8,561 bases of DNA from assembly GCA_023418375.1 (NCBI GenBank), contig JAEZZV010000238.1:1-8561 (forward strand), written 5' to 3'. The notes under the pieces are model-generated. The model was not told where the DNA came from. It worked only from the letters and a program-made list of their open reading frames with translations, and made no database searches. The translations under genes and the position numbers were made by a program. The stretch is from Actinomycetes bacterium (GTDB taxonomy: Bacteria; Actinomycetota; Actinomycetes; Actinomycetales; Cellulomonadaceae). Every line of letters starts with the position of its first letter. Position 1 is the first letter of the stretch. Positions 6,797 through 8,561 of this stretch are shown here, one piece after another.

Positions 6797-7818
6797 CACT
6801 CGAAGAGCGTCGCGGGGGCGGTGGGCGCCGCAAGACCGAGGTGCTCCCACGCCCGCGTCGTCGCCACGCGCCCGCGCGGCGTGCGCCCGATGAGACCCTC
6901 GCGCACGAGGAACGGCTCGGCCACCGTCTCGACCGTCTCGGGTTCCTCCCCGACCGCCACGGCGAGCGTCGTCAGCCCCACCGGACCGCCGCCGAACCGG
7001 ACGCAGAGTGCCCGCAGCACCGCGCGGTCGAGCCGGTCGAGCCCCAGCTCGTCCACCTCGTAGACCTCGAGAGCCGCCCGCGCGGCCGCGAGGTCGCACG
7101 TCCCGTCCCCGCGCACCTGGGCCCAGTCCCGCACCCGGCGCAGCAGGCGGTTGGCGATCCGGGGGGTCCCACGCGACCTGCCCGCGATCTCGACCGCGGC
7201 GTCGTCCGCCAGGTCGAGGCCGAGGAGGCCGGCCGAGCGCCGCAGCACCTGCTCGAGCTCGGCGACGGAGTAGAAGTCGAGGTGCCCCGTGAACCCGAAG
7301 CGGTCGCGCAGCGGCGCCGGCAGGAGCCCCGCCCGCGTCGTGGCGCCCACGACGGTGAACGGGGGCAACGTGAGCCCGATGGCGTTCGCCCCGGCCCCCT
7401 TGCCGACGACGACGTCGACGCGGAAGTCCTCCATCGCGACGTACAGCAGCTCCTCGGCCGGTCGCGCGAGCCGGTGGATCTCGTCGACGAACAGCACCTC
7501 GCCCTCGTCGAGAGAGGACAGCACCGCCGCCAGGTCGCCCGCGTGCTGGATCGCCGGGCCGGAGGTGACCCGGACGGACGTCCCGAGCTCCGCGGCGATG
7601 ATCATCGCCAGCGTGGTCTTGCCGAGCCCGGGCGGGCCGGACAGCAGCACGTGGTCCGGCGTGCCACCGCGCGCCAGGGCCGCGTGCAGGACGAGCTCGA
7701 GCTGCTCGCGCACGACGTGCTGCCCGACGAACTCCGCCAGACGTCGCGGTCGCAGCGCCGCCTCGGCTGCGCGCTCGGCGTCCTCGGCCTCCGCCGCGAC
7801 GACGCGCTCGTCAGCCAC
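6796..7818 (-). CDS. ruvB: RuvB, Holliday junction branch-migration ATPase
   Basis: This encodes a 340-residue AAA+ motor, a normal RuvB length. Hexamers of RuvB flank RuvA and pump DNA through the junction. Visible landmarks are Walker A GPPGLGKT (61-68), Walker B VLFVDEIH (108-115), sensor-1 region VGATTRAG (157-164), arginine finger R173 in RDRFG, and sensor-2 region RGTPRIANRLLRR (216-228). A C-terminal winged helix (about 260-335) contains GGGPVGLTTLA and the family-typical PRGR. All key residues are present. Start choice: GTG at 7818 gives MADERVV and has a GGTGG stretch 5 bases upstream. An in-frame GTG three codons earlier (7827) is almost as good. Either start overlaps the end of ruvA (8 or 17 bases), so reinitiation after ruvA is likely. 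The gene ends at TGA 6798-6796 and is followed by a hairpin-rich spacer. Confidence 0.97.
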   Translation of the reverse strand: MADERVVAAEAEDAERAAEAALRPRRLAEFVGQHVVREQLELVLHAALARGGTPDHVLLSGPPGLGKTTLAMIIAAELGTSVRVTSGPAIQHAGDLAAVLSSLDEGEVLFVDEIHRLARPAEELLYVAMEDFRVDVVVGKGAGANAIGLTLPPFTVVGATTRAGLLPAPLRDRFGFTGHLDFYSVAELEQVLRRSAGLLGLDLADDAAVEIAGRSRGTPRIANRLLRRVRDWAQVRGDGTCDLAAARAALEVYEVDELGLDRLDRAVLRALCVRFGGGPVGLTTLAVAVGEEPETVETVAEPFLVREGLIGRTPRGRVATTRAWEHLGLAAPTAPATLFE

Positions 7819-8416
7819 GTCCGCCACCGAGCACCCGCAGCGCGCTGCGCAGCACGAGCGGGACGTCGTCGACCGAGACCGGTCCGGCGTCGTCGGGCAC
7901 CACGGTGCGCACCGCGTCCTCGGCGGCCCGGGTCGCCCAGCCGAGGCCGACGAGAGCCTCCACCACGGTCGTCCGACGGTCGTCCGCCGACGCTGCCCCA
8001 CCTGGCGCAGAGGCGGGCGGCCCGAGCCTGTCGCCGAGCTCGAGGACGATGCGCTGGGCGCCCTTGCGACCGATGCCCGGCACCCGCTGCAGCGCTGTGA
8101 GGTCCTCCGTGGCCACGGCCTGCCGCAGCGCGTCGGGCGAGTGCACCGCCAGCATCGCCAGCGCCAGGCGCGGGCCGACCCCGCTCACGGTCTGCACCGC
8201 CTCGAAGACGTCGCGCTCGTCCGCGTCGGCGAACCCGTAGAGCGTCAGGGCGTCCTCGCGGACGACGAGCGAGGTCGCGAGGTGGGCCGGCTCGCCGCGC
8301 CGGAGCCCGGCGAGCGTCGCGGGCGTGGCGTGCGCGAGGAGCCCGACCCCGCCGACCTCGACGACCACCCCGTCGAGACGTACGTCGACGACGCGACCGG
8401 ACAGCGAGGCGATCAC
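7811..8416 (-). CDS. ruvA: RuvA, Holliday junction branch-migration DNA-binding subunit
   Basis: This encodes a 201-residue protein, the usual RuvA length. RuvA tetramers bind and open four-way junctions and load the RuvB motor. Domain I is an OB-fold starting MIASLSGRVV. The acidic pin is visible as E54-D55 in VVREDALTLYGF. Domain II carries two helix-hairpin-helix motifs, about 76-90 (VSGVGPRLALAML) and 109-127 (RVPGIGRKGAQRIVLEL). A Pro/Ala-rich linker (132-146) leads to the RuvB-binding domain III (about 148-197, VVEALVGLGW). The start is GTG at 8416. The frame continues 19 codons upstream to an ATG, but GTG gives the family N-terminus and has a strong Shine-Dalgarno GGAGGA (8428-8423) 6 bases ahead. 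The upstream ATG would also swallow the LexA box. The 3' end overlaps the start of ruvB, so the two are probably translationally coupled. Confidence 0.97.
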   Translation of the reverse strand: MIASLSGRVVDVRLDGVVVEVGGVGLLAHATPATLAGLRRGEPAHLATSLVVREDALTLYGFADADERDVFEAVQTVSGVGPRLALAMLAVHSPDALRQAVATEDLTALQRVPGIGRKGAQRIVLELGDRLGPPASAPGGAASADDRRTTVVEALVGLGWATRAAEDAVRTVVPDDAGPVSVDDVPLVLRSALRVLGGGRG

Positions 8417-8431
8417 CGGCACTCCTCCGAG

Positions 8432-8447
8432 ACGAACACGTGTACGA
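8432..8447 (-). promoter_or_regulatory. Candidate LexA (SOS) box upstream of ruvA
   Basis: The minus strand reads TCGTACACGTGTTCGT. The mycobacterial/actinobacterial LexA consensus is TCGAAC-N4-GTTCGA, so 10 of the 12 defined bases match, and the central ACACGTGT is a perfect palindrome. The box lies 15 bases before the ruvA start codon, inside the ruvC-ruvA spacer, where LexA bound there would block a promoter for ruvAB. SOS control of the ruv genes is known in mycobacteria. Binding at this site is an inference from the match alone. Confidence 0.6.
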
Positions 8448-8450
8448 CCG

Positions 8451-8456
8451 ACCGTA
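8451..8456 (-). promoter_or_regulatory. Possible -10 element for ruvAB
   Basis: The minus strand reads TACGGT, which fits the TAnnnT pattern of housekeeping sigma factors. A start about 7 bases downstream would fall inside the LexA box and give a leader of roughly 28 bases before the ruvA GTG. No convincing -35 hexamer is visible at 16-19 bases, so this is a weak call, supported mainly by its placement against the LexA site. Confidence 0.25.
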
Positions 8457-8479
8457 ACAGGCGCCCGGGCCACCGAGCG

Positions 8480-8561
8480 TCAGCGCCCGCCCCGGCGCGC
8501 CGCCGCCTCGGCCCTGGCCCACGCCTCCTGCGCCGGCGTACGCCCCGGTGCGCGACCGGCT
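8480..8561 (-). CDS. ruvC: RuvC Holliday-junction resolvase, C-terminal fragment (partial)
   Basis: A reading frame enters from the right edge of the window and ends at TGA (8482-8480), giving the last 26 residues of a protein. The tail is Ala/Arg-rich and ends AEAAARRGGR. No catalytic residue of RuvC lies in this part, so the fragment cannot be recognised by motif. The call rests on position directly upstream of ruvA and ruvB on the same strand, which is the usual ruvC-ruvA-ruvB order in actinobacteria, and on the basic low-complexity tail common in high-GC RuvC proteins. If correct, the full protein is the endonuclease that cuts Holliday junctions held by RuvAB. The frame is open to the edge and the stop sits 63 bases before ruvA, which fits a genuine gene end. 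Another small gene in this place cannot be excluded. Confidence 0.6.
   Translation of the reverse strand, partial: AGRAPGRTPAQEAWARAEAAARRGGR

Noticed and set aside
6787..8100. Plus-strand open frame of 437 codons opposite ruvB and ruvA
   Set aside because: It is a shadow of ruvB; the minus strand carries complete Walker A, Walker B and arginine-finger motifs.
8417..8473. ATG start for ruvA 19 codons upstream of the GTG
   Set aside because: It would add a basic segment foreign to RuvA, overlap the ruvC end and cover the LexA box, and it has no good ribosome site. The GTG at 8416 has both the family N-terminus and a strong site.

Overview
This is a GC-rich window, clearly above 65% G+C by eye. 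All eight recognisable genes lie on the minus strand. In transcription order, from high to low coordinates, they are: the ruvC 3' end, ruvA, ruvB, yajC, secD, secF, apt and rel. This order is well known from Actinomycetota. Together with the base composition, a mycobacterial-type LexA site, a bifunctional Rel and Ala/Pro/Asp/Glu-rich extensions, it points to a high-GC actinobacterium. A Micrococcales (Cellulomonas-like) organism is my guess from general similarity; I could not run a search.

Layout. Positions 8561-6796 hold the Holliday-junction resolution block: ruvC (last 26 codons), a 63-base spacer with a near-consensus LexA/SOS box, then ruvA and ruvB overlapping by a few bases. A 174-base spacer (6622-6795) holds several small GC hairpins and a candidate -10 element. 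Positions 6621-3152 hold the Sec accessory block yajC-secD-secF. SecD starts at TTG. secD and secF overlap in TGATG, and secF and apt overlap in GTGA. apt (3155-2619) is followed by a 117-base spacer with its own candidate -10 and then rel (2501-108). The last 107 bases hold a GC hairpin but no gene I can assign.

How the genes work together. RuvA and RuvB form the branch-migration motor and RuvC the resolvase. SecD and SecF use the proton-motive force to help SecYEG export, with YajC as their small membrane partner. Apt salvages adenine to AMP. Rel makes and degrades (p)ppGpp from GTP/GDP and ATP. The tight secD-secF-apt overlaps suggest one translationally coupled message. ruvAB and rel appear able to be driven from their own sites.

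This is a conserved housekeeping region. I see no mobile element, tRNA or rRNA gene, CRISPR array, or undescribed multi-gene system. The points worth a second look are small: the SOS box inside the ruv cluster, matching 15-bp acidic repeats in yajC and secD, an unusual residue in a SecF motif, a cysteine pair in SecD, a long N-terminal extension on Rel, and a shared promoter-like element before yajC and rel.
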